The notes beneath the pieces were generated by a model. That model saw only the letters and a list, made by a program, of their open reading frames with translations. It did not search any database and was not told the DNA's origin. From Actinomadura sp. 6K520 (lineage in GTDB: Bacteria; Actinomycetota; Actinomycetes; Streptosporangiales; Streptosporangiaceae), in contig NZ_SMLC01000004.1 of assembly GCF_004349245.1 (NCBI RefSeq), positions 60,185 through 124,184 of the forward strand: DNA of 64,000 nucleotides, in the 5' to 3' direction. The position numbers and the translations under genes are program-made. Positions 6,039 to 13,800 of the stretch are shown in pieces. The number at the start of each line of letters is the position of its first letter. Within the stretch, counting starts at the first letter, position 1.

Positions 6039-8783
6039 GTGGTTCACAGCACTGCGATTGTTGATCGCATCCAAGTCGTCACGGCCATGCACCGGCTCTG
6101 CACGAACGACACCACCCGTGCGCTCATGCTCTGGGGGGTCGGCGGTCAGGGCAAATCCACTATGCTCTCGTACTTTCAAGCAAGTATTGCCGGAGAGTAC
6201 GACGCCTGCTGCGAGGTGATCGATCTCGAGCAACTTGTTGATCTCGGTGGTGGCGATTTACGAAACGAAGTCCACCTGGCCCAGCAGACTCTCAACATGG
6301 TGGCGAGATGTTTCGAAGCGTGGCATGGACGGCAGCTCACCGCCTACTGGCGCCTTGTGCAGGCGGCGAACAGGGAGATGCGCGAATTCATTCGCGCGAC
6401 CCCTTCGTTTTCCATCGATCAGCGGGCGACCAGACACGGAAATATCTCCGACGTCGAAATTAACGTAGATGTCGGCGTTGGCCACCGGTACTCACTGTTG
6501 AAAAGTGAGCAGAGAGAAATGCTGACCGCAGGCTTGATGGTAGAAATCGAGAAAGCGGTTTCGGTGGCTGGTGCAGGGGCGCCGTCTTTTATTTGTTTCG
6601 ACACGACCGAGCGATTGCATTTCCTTGACGGAAACATGTTGGACGGATCCGTTTCTCCGTTGATGTCCGGTAGCGTGTCTCATTGGCTCACGACAAGTCT
6701 GATCGCGGAACTTTCTCGTGCTTGGCCAGGTCTAAAGTTCGTCCTCGCCGGAAGAGAGGAGTTGGTTCTACCCTATGGCCTGAAGGTCGAGAGCATTGAG
6801 CTCACCGAGTGGGAGGAAGAGTATACGAGGGAGGTTTTGCGGGGACGAGGGATGGGTCCTGAAGTGGCGGCCCAAGTCCATTCCGTCGCCCTGGGACACC
6901 CATTGTGGACCAATGTGCTAGCAGATGTGCTGCCCTCGGCCGACACTCCCTTGAGTGAGGTCGGCGACCTGCTCGATCGCAGCTACCGTTCCGAGCCGCG
7001 CGCCAGCTGGGTGAGTCGCACACTGCTCGGACGTATCCCGAAGCGAGACAGGTCTCGGGTGATCGCGGCGGCGGTTGCTCGGAAGATCGAAAAACCCTTG
7101 CTCACTCGTTTGCTGGGGGAGAGGGGCGAGTTCGAGGACGACGGCTCGGCGTGGTACGAGCGAATCCGTGCATATTCGTTTGTGCAGTCCCGCCGCGGCG
7201 AAGGCGGCCGGTTCGAGGCCAGGATGCATCCGCTCATAAGAAGTGCCGTACTTTCCTTCGCTGCGGATGAGAGCCCCGATGCCCTCGGGCGACTCCATGC
7301 CTCCGCAGCGAATTTCTTCGATGACCGCGGCGATCCTCTCGAAGTACTCTACCATCGGATTTCGGTAGGTGATACGGACGCTATGCGCTCCTGGGAAGTC
7401 GAGGTCGATGCCGCGCTCTCGCGCTACGAGTTCGACAAGGCATTGCAACTTGTAGAAGTGGCGGATGCGGCCCACATCGGCGGTGGCCGTTCGATTGAGA
7501 AGGAGAGTCGCCGTCTAAGGGCCAAGGCGTTGATCGCCGGCGGCAGGATTGCGTTTTTCCAGCTGCGACTGGATGCGGCCGAGGAGCAGTTGCGGCGGGG
7601 CCACGCCTTGGCGGAGGCCTCCGGCGACAGTGGCCTGACGGGAGAAGCGCAACTCAGGCTGGCGGAGGTCGCCCACCGCAAGTTGGACCTGCCGCGTGCC
7701 TTCGCCGCTTCCGAAAAGGCGCGGCGAGGGTTCCAGGAGGCAGGCGATGAGCGGGGAGTTGCGGCCGTCCTGCATATGCAGGGCCACCTCCATCTCGCTC
7801 AGATGGACACCGAGCAGGCGCAGGAAGCCGCAAGCCGAAGTCTCGGAATCTACCAGTCGATGGACGACGAGTTGGGCCAGGCCCGGGCCTTGGAACTCCA
7901 GGCACACGTCAAGTGCGGCAGAGCGGAACTGGTCGCCGCGCTGGCCGATGTGTCGGAGGCGGCTGGTCTCTATGAAACCCATGGCGACCTCAGGGGCCTC
8001 GCCGCCGCGCACGGCATGGTGGCGGACCTCAGCCTGCTACTCGGCCGAATGGATGAGGCCGTGGCATCCGCATCACGGGCGCTGGAGATTTACGGTCAGA
8101 CAGGCGAAGCATTTAAAGAGGCGGGAGCCGTTCATATCTTCGGCAGGATCAACCTCGCAAGGAGTCGACTTGAGGAGGCGGAAGCGGATGCCCAGAAAGA
8201 AATCGCCTTTCATCGGAAGACGACGAACAAGCTCGGACTCGGTAATGCTCTCCTCCTCCTAGGAGCCGTCAAGCTCGAAGGGGGATGCGTCGAAGAGGCA
8301 GCCGACCTTGCCGCTGAGGCCCAAAAGCTCTACCTCGAGGTCGAGAACCCGCTTGGTGAGGCTCACGCGCTGACGCTGCTCGCTCAAGTGGCTTTGAGTG
8401 AAGGCGATCCTGTGGTGGGCGCGGACCACGCGGGCCGCGCGCTCCGGCTCTACAGGCACATTGAAAATCCTCTAGGAGTAGGAGACTGCCTCACATTGCT
8501 GGCCGAAGCGCGGACGATTGAACGCAGATACGCGGAAGCGAAGTCGGCCTGCGACGACGCTTTAGAGATATTCGAGCGCCTACAGGCTCGCCCCGGGGTC
8601 GGACGCGCCGTCCTGACTCGAGGACGGATGTTCATGGCCTCGAATCGCCGGGCGGAGGCGACCGCGGACATCGCTCGGGCGCGAGGAGAATTTGGCCAGT
8701 GTGGTGACCAGCGACTCGTGGCGGAATGCGCGAGACTGCTGAACGAGATTCAGCATTCCGGCGGCTCTGCCGAACCGGGCTGA
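6039..8783 (+). CDS. STAND-class NTPase with C-terminal TPR repeats
   Basis: 914 residues. Walker A is GVGGQGKST (33-41), the Walker B-like strand is SFICFDTTERL (183-193), a sensor-like strand FVLAGRE lies at 234-240, and GHPLW at 286-290 fits the GxP motif of STAND winged-helix regions. After a linker, residues about 470-905 form roughly ten 40-residue TPR units (for example ALAEASGDSGLTGEAQLRLA). STAND proteins are switch ATPases that oligomerise on ligand sensing by their repeats. The usual N-terminal effector domain is missing: only 32 residues precede Walker A. GTG 6039 follows GGGGGAC. Leu74 is a TTA codon (6258-6260), rare in such genomes. Defence, signalling and regulation remain open. 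Confidence 0.8.
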   Translation: MVHSTAIVDRIQVVTAMHRLCTNDTTRALMLWGVGGQGKSTMLSYFQASIAGEYDACCEVIDLEQLVDLGGGDLRNEVHLAQQTLNMVARCFEAWHGRQLTAYWRLVQAANREMREFIRATPSFSIDQRATRHGNISDVEINVDVGVGHRYSLLKSEQREMLTAGLMVEIEKAVSVAGAGAPSFICFDTTERLHFLDGNMLDGSVSPLMSGSVSHWLTTSLIAELSRAWPGLKFVLAGREELVLPYGLKVESIELTEWEEEYTREVLRGRGMGPEVAAQVHSVALGHPLWTNVLADVLPSADTPLSEVGDLLDRSYRSEPRASWVSRTLLGRIPKRDRSRVIAAAVARKIEKPLLTRLLGERGEFEDDGSAWYERIRAYSFVQSRRGEGGRFEARMHPLIRSAVLSFAADESPDALGRLHASAANFFDDRGDPLEVLYHRISVGDTDAMRSWEVEVDAALSRYEFDKALQLVEVADAAHIGGGRSIEKESRRLRAKALIAGGRIAFFQLRLDAAEEQLRRGHALAEASGDSGLTGEAQLRLAEVAHRKLDLPRAFAASEKARRGFQEAGDERGVAAVLHMQGHLHLAQMDTEQAQEAASRSLGIYQSMDDELGQARALELQAHVKCGRAELVAALADVSEAAGLYETHGDLRGLAAAHGMVADLSLLLGRMDEAVASASRALEIYGQTGEAFKEAGAVHIFGRINLARSRLEEAEADAQKEIAFHRKTTNKLGLGNALLLLGAVKLEGGCVEEAADLAAEAQKLYLEVENPLGEAHALTLLAQVALSEGDPVVGADHAGRALRLYRHIENPLGVGDCLTLLAEARTIERRYAEAKSACDDALEIFERLQARPGVGRAVLTRGRMFMASNRRAEATADIARARGEFGQCGDQRLVAECARLLNEIQHSGGSAEPG

Positions 8784-8833
8784 CTTCCTTCCCCTGTTCG
8801 GACGGCGATACGGGGGAGGTGCCGTGCCACGGC

Positions 8834-9499
8834 TCACTCGTCGAGGGCGGCGTCGTGGACGAGGAGGGCTATCTGGACGCGGTTGTTCAGCTCCAGCTTC
8901 GTCAGCAGCCGCGACACGTACGCCTTGACCGTGGCGACACTGAGCGACAGCTCCTTGCCGATCTCGCCGTTGGTGCGGCCCTGGCCGACGAGCGCCGCCA
9001 CGGCGCGCTCGCCGTCGCTCAGCCGGTCCAGCAGCTCCCGTGCCCGGGCCTGGCGCGGGTCGGCGCCGGAGCCGGCGACGTAGGACATCATCTTGCGCAG
9101 CACCGCCGGCGACATCATCGGCTCCCCGGCGGCGACCTCCCGGACCGCCCGGATGATGTCCGGCGGCGGGGTGTGCTTCAGCAGGAAGCCGCTCGCGCCC
9201 GCCCGCATCGCGCGCACGATGTGGTCGTCGGAGTCGAACGTCGTCAGGATGATGATCTCGGGCGGTTCGCGGCGGGAGCGCAGCAGCTCGGTCGCCGCGA
9301 GCCCGTCCAGCCGCGGCATCCGGATGTCCATCAGGACGACGTCGGGGCGGTGCTGGTTGACGGCGGCCACGACCTCCGCGCCGTCGGCGACATCCCCCAC
9401 GATCTCCAGGTCGGCGGCGTTCGACAGCATCATGGACAGGCCGGCGCGGACGAGCGCGTCGTCGTCCACGATCAGCACCCGGATGGTGGGGGAGTCCAT
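8834..9499 (-). CDS. NarL/LuxR-family response regulator
   Basis: 221 residues. The receiver domain has acidic residues Asp12-Asp13, the phosphorylation site Asp58 in DVVLMDIRMPRLDG, Thr in IIILTTFDSDDH and Lys in FLLKHTPPP. The output domain LSDGERAVAALVGQGRTNGEIGKELSLSVATVKAYVSRLLTKL is a LuxR-type helix-turn-helix. It is the last gene of a three-gene minus-strand unit (kinase, oxidase-like protein, regulator) with gaps of about 45 bases, so the kinase at 10016-11164 is its likely partner. The signal and regulon are unknown. The gene converges on the STAND gene with a 50-base gap. Confidence 0.92.
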   Translation of the reverse strand: MDSPTIRVLIVDDDALVRAGLSMMLSNAADLEIVGDVADGAEVVAAVNQHRPDVVLMDIRMPRLDGLAATELLRSRREPPEIIILTTFDSDDHIVRAMRAGASGFLLKHTPPPDIIRAVREVAAGEPMMSPAVLRKMMSYVAGSGADPRQARARELLDRLSDGERAVAALVGQGRTNGEIGKELSLSVATVKAYVSRLLTKLELNNRVQIALLVHDAALDE

Positions 9500-9544
9500 C
9501 CCGTCACCCTACGGCCTCGCGGGGCAGCAGGGCCTTCGCACCGG

Positions 9545-9973
9545 CTACGGCCGGTGCACCCGCCGCCCGCTGACCTCCCGCGCCGCCAGCCGGAACCAAG
9601 CCTCGCGCTCGCCGCCGGCCCACGGCTCGACCCGCGCGGCGGCCGCCTTCTCCTCGTCGCTCAGCGGGTGGACGCCGCCGCGCAGCAGGACGCTCCACCC
9701 CTTGCGGCTCGCCTCGTCGTACCGGTCGACCTCGAAGGCCGCCCTGACCTCGCCGCCGACCACGGACGTCAGCAGGCTGCGGTTCACCCGGCCCGAGACC
9801 GACGTGCGGAAGACCACCGCGTCCCCGTCGACGGCGTAGTTCACAGGGACCACCGTGGGTCCCTCCCCGTCGTCGAACGCCACGCGGCCGATGCCGCCCT
9901 CGCCGAGCAGCGCCATGCACTGGGCCCGGTCGAGTTCTTCGAGGTCGGGTGAGGACGAGGAGTTCGCTGCCAT
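9545..9973 (-). CDS. Pyridoxamine 5'-phosphate oxidase-like (FMN/F420-binding split barrel) protein
   Basis: A 142-residue split-barrel protein. The N-terminal half LGEGGIGRVAFDDGEGPTVVPVNYAVDGDAVVFRTSVSGR matches the PPOX-putative family, in which such proteins bind flavin or the deazaflavin F420. LLRGGVHPLSDEEKAAA and a C-terminal Arg-rich end follow. ATG 9973 has GGGAAGGG upstream. It lies between a histidine kinase and its response regulator in the same direction, so it is probably co-expressed with them. This may be a redox output or a sensor accessory, but that is inference. No substrate can be named. Confidence 0.75.
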   Translation of the reverse strand: MAANSSSSPDLEELDRAQCMALLGEGGIGRVAFDDGEGPTVVPVNYAVDGDAVVFRTSVSGRVNRSLLTSVVGGEVRAAFEVDRYDEASRKGWSVLLRGGVHPLSDEEKAAAARVEPWAGGEREAWFRLAAREVSGRRVHRP

Positions 9974-10015
9974 GCCGGTGACCCTTCCCTCCGTCCGGCG
10001 GGGACATGCGTGATC

Positions 10016-11164
10016 TTATGCGGTCCGGAGGGGGAGGCGGGCGCGCAACCGGAACCGGCCGTCGCCGGTGCGGCCGTGCTCCAGCGTGCCGCCCAGCAGC
10101 GCCACCCGCTCGGCGAGGCCGACGAGGCCCGCGCCCGACCCGGGCATCGCGAGGGCGGGCCGGTCCGCCGGCAGCGCGTTGACGATCTCGATGTCCAGGT
10201 CCGTCCCGGCGGCCAGGCGCACCTCGACACGGGCGCCGGGCGCGTGCTTGCGGGCGTTGGTCAGCCCTTCCTGGACGATCCGGTAGGCGTGCCGGCCCAC
10301 CCGGGGCGGGACACGGTCCGGGTCCGGGACGCCGTCGTCCAGCGTGACGCGGCCGCCTGCGCGCCGCGACTCCTCGACGAGCGCGGACACGTCGGCCAGT
10401 GTCGGCTGCGGCCGTTCCGGGTCCGCGCCGGGCGTGTCGTCGCGCAGGACGCCGATCACCTCGCGCAGGTCCTCCATGGCGTCGTGCGCGCTCCGCCGGA
10501 TGACCCCGGCGGCCTCGCGCTGGTCGTCCGGCATGTCCGGGCGGAACTCCAGCGCCCCGGCGTGCACCGCCAGCAGCGAGATCCGGTGCGCGAGGACGTC
10601 GTGCATCTCCCGGGCGATCCGCTCGCGTTCCAGGAGCCGGGCCTCCTCGACGCGCAGCCGCTGCTCGGTCTCGGCCGCGCGGGCCCGCTCCTTCAGCGAC
10701 GCGATGAGCATCCGCCGGGACCGGACGAGCATCCCCGTCGTGACCGCCACCGCGTACAGCAGCGCGAACACGACCGCGCCCTCCAGGAAGTCCGGAGCCG
10801 ACAGCAGCCGGAACATCCCGATGATCAGCGTCAGGCTCGTGGCGGCGACGGGCAGGGCGATCCGCCAGGGCCGGAGCATCGCCAGGGAGTACACGGCGAC
10901 CGCGGCCGTGCCGAAGACCGTCGTCGCCGCCCACTGCAGGACGATCATCGTCACCGCGACGGCGACCGGGTGGCGGCGCCGCCACAGCAGCAGGACGCCG
11001 AGGGACACCGCGCCCGCCGCCAGCTCGAAGCGGACCGAGATCTCCTCCCCGGGGTAGGGCGGGTCCTCGATCGACGCCTGGAGCAGGAACAGCCCGAGCA
11101 GGCCGGCGGCCGCGGTGATCCCCGCGTCCCCGAGCCAGTCGCGCCACGATCGCCTGAGGTCCAC
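10016..11164 (-). CDS. Membrane sensor histidine kinase, NarL-type (HisKA_3)
   Basis: About 382 residues. Several hydrophobic segments occupy the first ~150 residues (for example TAAAGLLGLFLLQ and LEGAVVFALLYAVAV). A coiled linker KERARAAETEQRLRVEEARLLERERIA leads into the dimerisation motif REMHDVLAHRISLLAVHAG, whose His is the autophosphorylation site. The ATPase region has RIVQEGLTNARKHA (N box) and GAGLVGLAERV (G box). GTG 11164 is chosen because the hydrophobic region follows closely; GTG 11182 is an alternative start with a G-rich run upstream. It is the head of the operon with the PPOX-like gene and the response regulator. Confidence 0.88.
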   Translation of the reverse strand: MDLRRSWRDWLGDAGITAAAGLLGLFLLQASIEDPPYPGEEISVRFELAAGAVSLGVLLLWRRRHPVAVAVTMIVLQWAATTVFGTAAVAVYSLAMLRPWRIALPVAATSLTLIIGMFRLLSAPDFLEGAVVFALLYAVAVTTGMLVRSRRMLIASLKERARAAETEQRLRVEEARLLERERIAREMHDVLAHRISLLAVHAGALEFRPDMPDDQREAAGVIRRSAHDAMEDLREVIGVLRDDTPGADPERPQPTLADVSALVEESRRAGGRVTLDDGVPDPDRVPPRVGRHAYRIVQEGLTNARKHAPGARVEVRLAAGTDLDIEIVNALPADRPALAMPGSGAGLVGLAERVALLGGTLEHGRTGDGRFRLRARLPLRTA

Positions 11165-11263
11165 GGGCCCAACGTTAGCCACGCCGCCCCGCCCCGGCAT
11201 GCGTCCGCAGGTCGGCCACCGCATCGACTTTGGTCGCGAGTACCGGCGTCCGTCCCGGCGCCC

Positions 11264-11336
11264 GGTCACGGTGCGCTCCTCATTCCACGATTAACACAGT
11301 AGTATTTGTGAAAACGTGGTGGAGCGCACTGTGACC
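11264..11336. promoter_or_regulatory. Long inverted repeat around an AT-rich core, divergent promoter/operator
   Basis: GGTCACGGTGCGCTCC (11264-11279) is repeated in reverse complement at 11321-11336 with one mismatch. CCACG (11285-11289) pairs with CGTGG (11315-11319). The core between them is AT-rich, holds TAGTAT at 11300-11305 (a good -10 match for the plus strand) and carries CACA-N8-TGTG (11295-11310). It lies between the kinase and the divergent SufR-like regulator, so it is a likely autoregulatory operator. Confidence 0.5.
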
Positions 11337-11378
11337 GGCGCCCGGTCTCGGTGCCGCCGCAGGGAGGGGATGTGCGGC

Positions 11379-12017
11379 ATGGCGAGCGAACGCGAACGTT
11401 CCCGCCGGCGTGAGGTTCTGGACGTCCTGCGCGACGCCCGTGCCCCGCTCGGGGTCACCGACGTCGCGGAGCGGCTCGGCGTGCACGCCAACACCGCGCG
11501 CTTCCACCTGGACGCCCTGGCCGCCGACGGCGCGGTCGAGCGCACCGTCGAGCAGCCCTCCGGTCCCGGGCGCCCCCGCACCGTCTACGCCGCACGGCCC
11601 GGGATGGACCGCGGCGGCGCCCGCGGCTACCGGCTGCTCGCCCAGATCCTGCTCAGCCGCCTGGCGGCCGACGGTGCCGAGGGACGCGAGAACGCCGCGC
11701 AGGCGGGCCGCGAATGGGGCCGGTTCCTCGTCGACCGCCCGCCGCCGTTCCAGCGGCTGACCGAGGAGGAGGCGGCCGGCCGGCTGACCGCCCTCCTGGA
11801 CGACCTGGACTTCGCCCCGAAGCCCTCCGGGGACGTCATCCGGCTGCGGCACTGCCCGTTCCTCGAACTGGCCGAGGAGTACGGGCCGCTCGTCTGCGAC
11901 GTCCACCTGGGGCTCATGCAGGGGGCGCTCACCGAACTGGACGCGCCGGTCGAGGCGCACCGGCTGGAACCCTTCGCCGAACCCGGCGCCTGCCTCGCGC
12001 ACCTGCGCCGCGGCTGA
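11379..12017 (+). CDS. SufR/ArsR-like winged-helix regulator with three conserved cysteines
   Basis: 212 residues. The N-terminal domain RREVLDVLRDARAPLGVTDVAERLGVHANTARFHLDALAADGAVER is a winged helix, with a GRPRTVY wing like that of SufR proteins. The C-terminal half has Cys159 (HCPFLELA), Cys173 (PLVCDVHLGLMQGAL) and Cys205 (GACLAHL). This spacing resembles the Fe-S cluster ligands of SufR. ATG 11379 follows AGGGAGGGG by 9 bases; the ATG at 11370 abuts that site. A hairpin terminator follows immediately. It may be a redox or Fe-S sensing repressor, but its target is unknown; the divergent two-component operon is the nearest candidate. Confidence 0.75.
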   Translation: MASERERSRRREVLDVLRDARAPLGVTDVAERLGVHANTARFHLDALAADGAVERTVEQPSGPGRPRTVYAARPGMDRGGARGYRLLAQILLSRLAADGAEGRENAAQAGREWGRFLVDRPPPFQRLTEEEAAGRLTALLDDLDFAPKPSGDVIRLRHCPFLELAEEYGPLVCDVHLGLMQGALTELDAPVEAHRLEPFAEPGACLAHLRRG

Positions 12018-12042
12018 GGAACCGGCCCGTCAGGCCGGTTCC
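12018..12042. terminator. Hairpin between convergent genes
   Basis: GGAACCGGCC-CGTCA-GGCCGGTTCC is a perfect 10-base stem with a 5-base loop, starting right after the regulator's stop and facing the convergent cupin gene. There is no T run, which is usual for actinomycete terminators. Confidence 0.75.
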
Positions 12043-12057
12043 CGGCGGGTCGCCGGC

Positions 12058-12390
12058 TCAGCGGGTCTTGGCGACCGTGAGCAGGACGGCGGAGTCCTCC
12101 AGGGCCTCAAGGCTGTGCCGCGCGTCCGGGATGATGATGAGGTCGCCGGAGATCCCGTCCCAGGCGTGCTCCCCGCTCAGCAGCCGGACCCGCCCCTGCA
12201 GGACCATGAGCGTGGCCTCGCCGGGGTTCTCGTGCTCGGCCAGCGTCGTGCCCGAGGTCAGCGCGATCACGGTCTGGCGCAGGACGCGCTCGTGACCGCC
12301 GTAGACGGTGTCGGCGCTGCGCCCGGTGGAGCCGGCCGCGGCGCGCTTCAGCTGGTCACGTGCGTGTGCGTCCAACGAGAGCTTCTGCAT
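12058..12390 (-). CDS. Small cupin-domain protein
   Basis: A 110-residue single-domain cupin. Motif 1 can be read in LAEHENPGEATLMVLQGRVRLL and motif 2 in GDLIIIPDARHSLEALEDSAVLLTV. The metal-site residues His and Glu of motif 1 (EHENPGE) and His of motif 2 (RHSL) are present, so metal binding is plausible. Such stand-alone cupins act as isomerases, dioxygenases or ligand sensors, and the sequence does not decide between them. It is a single gene, separated from the transpeptidase upstream of it on the same strand by nothing but a short gap at 12391-12448. Confidence 0.75.
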   Translation of the reverse strand: MQKLSLDAHARDQLKRAAAGSTGRSADTVYGGHERVLRQTVIALTSGTTLAEHENPGEATLMVLQGRVRLLSGEHAWDGISGDLIIIPDARHSLEALEDSAVLLTVAKTR

Positions 12391-12448
12391 GCCCCCAGTC
12401 TGCCAGTGATCTCACCGGCCGCACGCGGCGCGGGCCATATGAGAGGCG

Positions 12449-13651
12449 TCACGTCAGCGGGGCGCCGGTGACCGGCTCGCCGGTCGCGCTGCCCGCCAGC
12501 CAGTCCTCCCAGGACTTCGCCCACGGCGTCGGCCCGTTGCCGAACCGAAGCTTGCGGGACGTCCCCTCCACCTTGACGATGTCGCCCCGGTTGGAGAGGT
12601 CGTAGAACCACTTGGCGTTCCCCGGCGACATGTTGACGCACCCGTGGCTGACGTTCTCCTCGCCCTGCGAGGTGGTCGACCACGGCGCCGAGTGGACGAA
12701 CACGCCGCTGTAGGTGAGGCGGACGTTCCACTTCGTCGGGATCCGGTACTCGCCCGGGTTTCCGGTGGTCGCCGAGTCCATGATGATGTTCTTCGCCTTC
12801 TCTTGGACGATCATCGTCCCGCTGTAGCTCTCGTAGCCGGGCTTGCCGAGGCTGACCTTGATGTTCTTCACGGTCTCACCGTTCTTCGTCACCGTCGCGC
12901 GGTGCCTGCGGGCGTCCACGGTGGTGATGTGCCGCTCGCCGACCGTGAAGCTCGCGGTGCGGTCCGCGACGCCGTACACGCCGTCGGCGATCTTCACGCC
13001 CGCGAGATGCGCGGTGACCTCCACCTTCTGCCCGGTCGGCCAGTACTCGCGCGGCCGGAACTGGACCTCCTTGTCGCTCATCCAGTACCAGGCGCCCTGG
13101 ACCGGCTCCGACATCCGGACCTCCAGGGACTTCTCCACCGCGACCTTGCCGGCCTTCGTGCTCACCGGCCTGGACAGCAGCAGCTGGATCGGCATACCGA
13201 CGCCGACCGTCTCGCCGTCCAGCGGCGACATGCCGCTCTCCAGCTTCCCCTGGGGCTTCAGCGTCGTGAAGGTGGAGGTCTCGGTGACCTCCTTGCCGTC
13301 GTCGCCGGCGCCCTTGGCGGTGACCGTGTACGTCGTGGACGGCCTCAGCGACCACGACGACTTCCACGACCCGCCGTCCTCCGCGAGCGTGCCCTCGGCC
13401 TTCTCGTTCTTCTTGCCGTAGGTGAGGGTGACGTCCGTCAGCCTGCCGTTGTCCGCCTTGACGGTGACGGGCTTCTCCGGCGCGACCTGCTCGGTGCCGG
13501 TCGCGGGCGTGATGGACAGCGTCACCGCGTCCGAGCCCTTGCCGTCGCCCCCGCCCGCTCCGCCGTCGCCGCCGGACGAGCAGCCGGCGACCGCGATGAC
13601 CGCCGCCCCGATGACCGCCGCGATCCTCGTCCCGGTCCGACCAATGAGCAC
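12449..13651 (-). CDS. Lipoprotein L,D-transpeptidase (YkuD domain)
   Basis: 400 residues. The start is taken as GTG 13651, which has GAGGAG 7 bases upstream and gives a clean lipoprotein signal ending in the lipobox AVAGC; longer frames exist upstream. Two immunoglobulin-like domains (about 40-250) precede a YkuD catalytic domain. The catalytic motif is SHGCVNM with Cys338, and His occurs earlier in FVHSAPW. The enzyme forms 3-3 cross-links between meso-diaminopimelate residues of peptidoglycan, outside the membrane, as LdtMt2-type proteins do in actinobacteria. Such enzymes are targets of carbapenems. It is monocistronic. Confidence 0.92.
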   Translation of the reverse strand: MLIGRTGTRIAAVIGAAVIAVAGCSSGGDGGAGGGDGKGSDAVTLSITPATGTEQVAPEKPVTVKADNGRLTDVTLTYGKKNEKAEGTLAEDGGSWKSSWSLRPSTTYTVTAKGAGDDGKEVTETSTFTTLKPQGKLESGMSPLDGETVGVGMPIQLLLSRPVSTKAGKVAVEKSLEVRMSEPVQGAWYWMSDKEVQFRPREYWPTGQKVEVTAHLAGVKIADGVYGVADRTASFTVGERHITTVDARRHRATVTKNGETVKNIKVSLGKPGYESYSGTMIVQEKAKNIIMDSATTGNPGEYRIPTKWNVRLTYSGVFVHSAPWSTTSQGEENVSHGCVNMSPGNAKWFYDLSNRGDIVKVEGTSRKLRFGNGPTPWAKSWEDWLAGSATGEPVTGAPLT

Positions 13652-13800
13652 CTGCGAACTCCTCACGCTCGACACGGGCAACCCCATGGTCAGGTTATGC
13701 GCGGTTTTGCGGAAGGCAAGCGGGAGTGTCGGCACTCTTTCGGTTCTCCCATGGCGGAGCAGCGGTTCCGCCAAGTCGGGTCAGCGGTGCGGAAGCCCGG

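Larger units (their letters stand above)
2364..8783. other. Low-GC gene island (GT4-HAD-GT4 operon and STAND system)
   Basis: Base composition falls sharply across this block: 29 of 60 G+C at 3181-3240 and 32 of 60 at 6421-6480, against 43 of 60 at 20101-20160. Codons such as AAA, ATA, TTA and AAT, rare in the flanks, are frequent. The left edge coincides with the end of the efflux gene, which the first glycosyltransferase overlaps by 33 bases. The right edge is the end of the STAND gene. No integrase, transposase, tRNA or direct repeat was found at either edge, so acquisition is inferred from composition alone. Confidence 0.75.

Noticed and set aside
2364..8783. Prophage or integrative element explanation of the low-GC island
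   Set aside because: There is no integrase, recombinase, structural phage gene, tRNA or flanking direct repeat. Only composition supports transfer.
12018..12042. Possible riboswitch or regulator site
   Set aside because: It is a single perfect stem between two converging genes, which is fully explained as a terminator.
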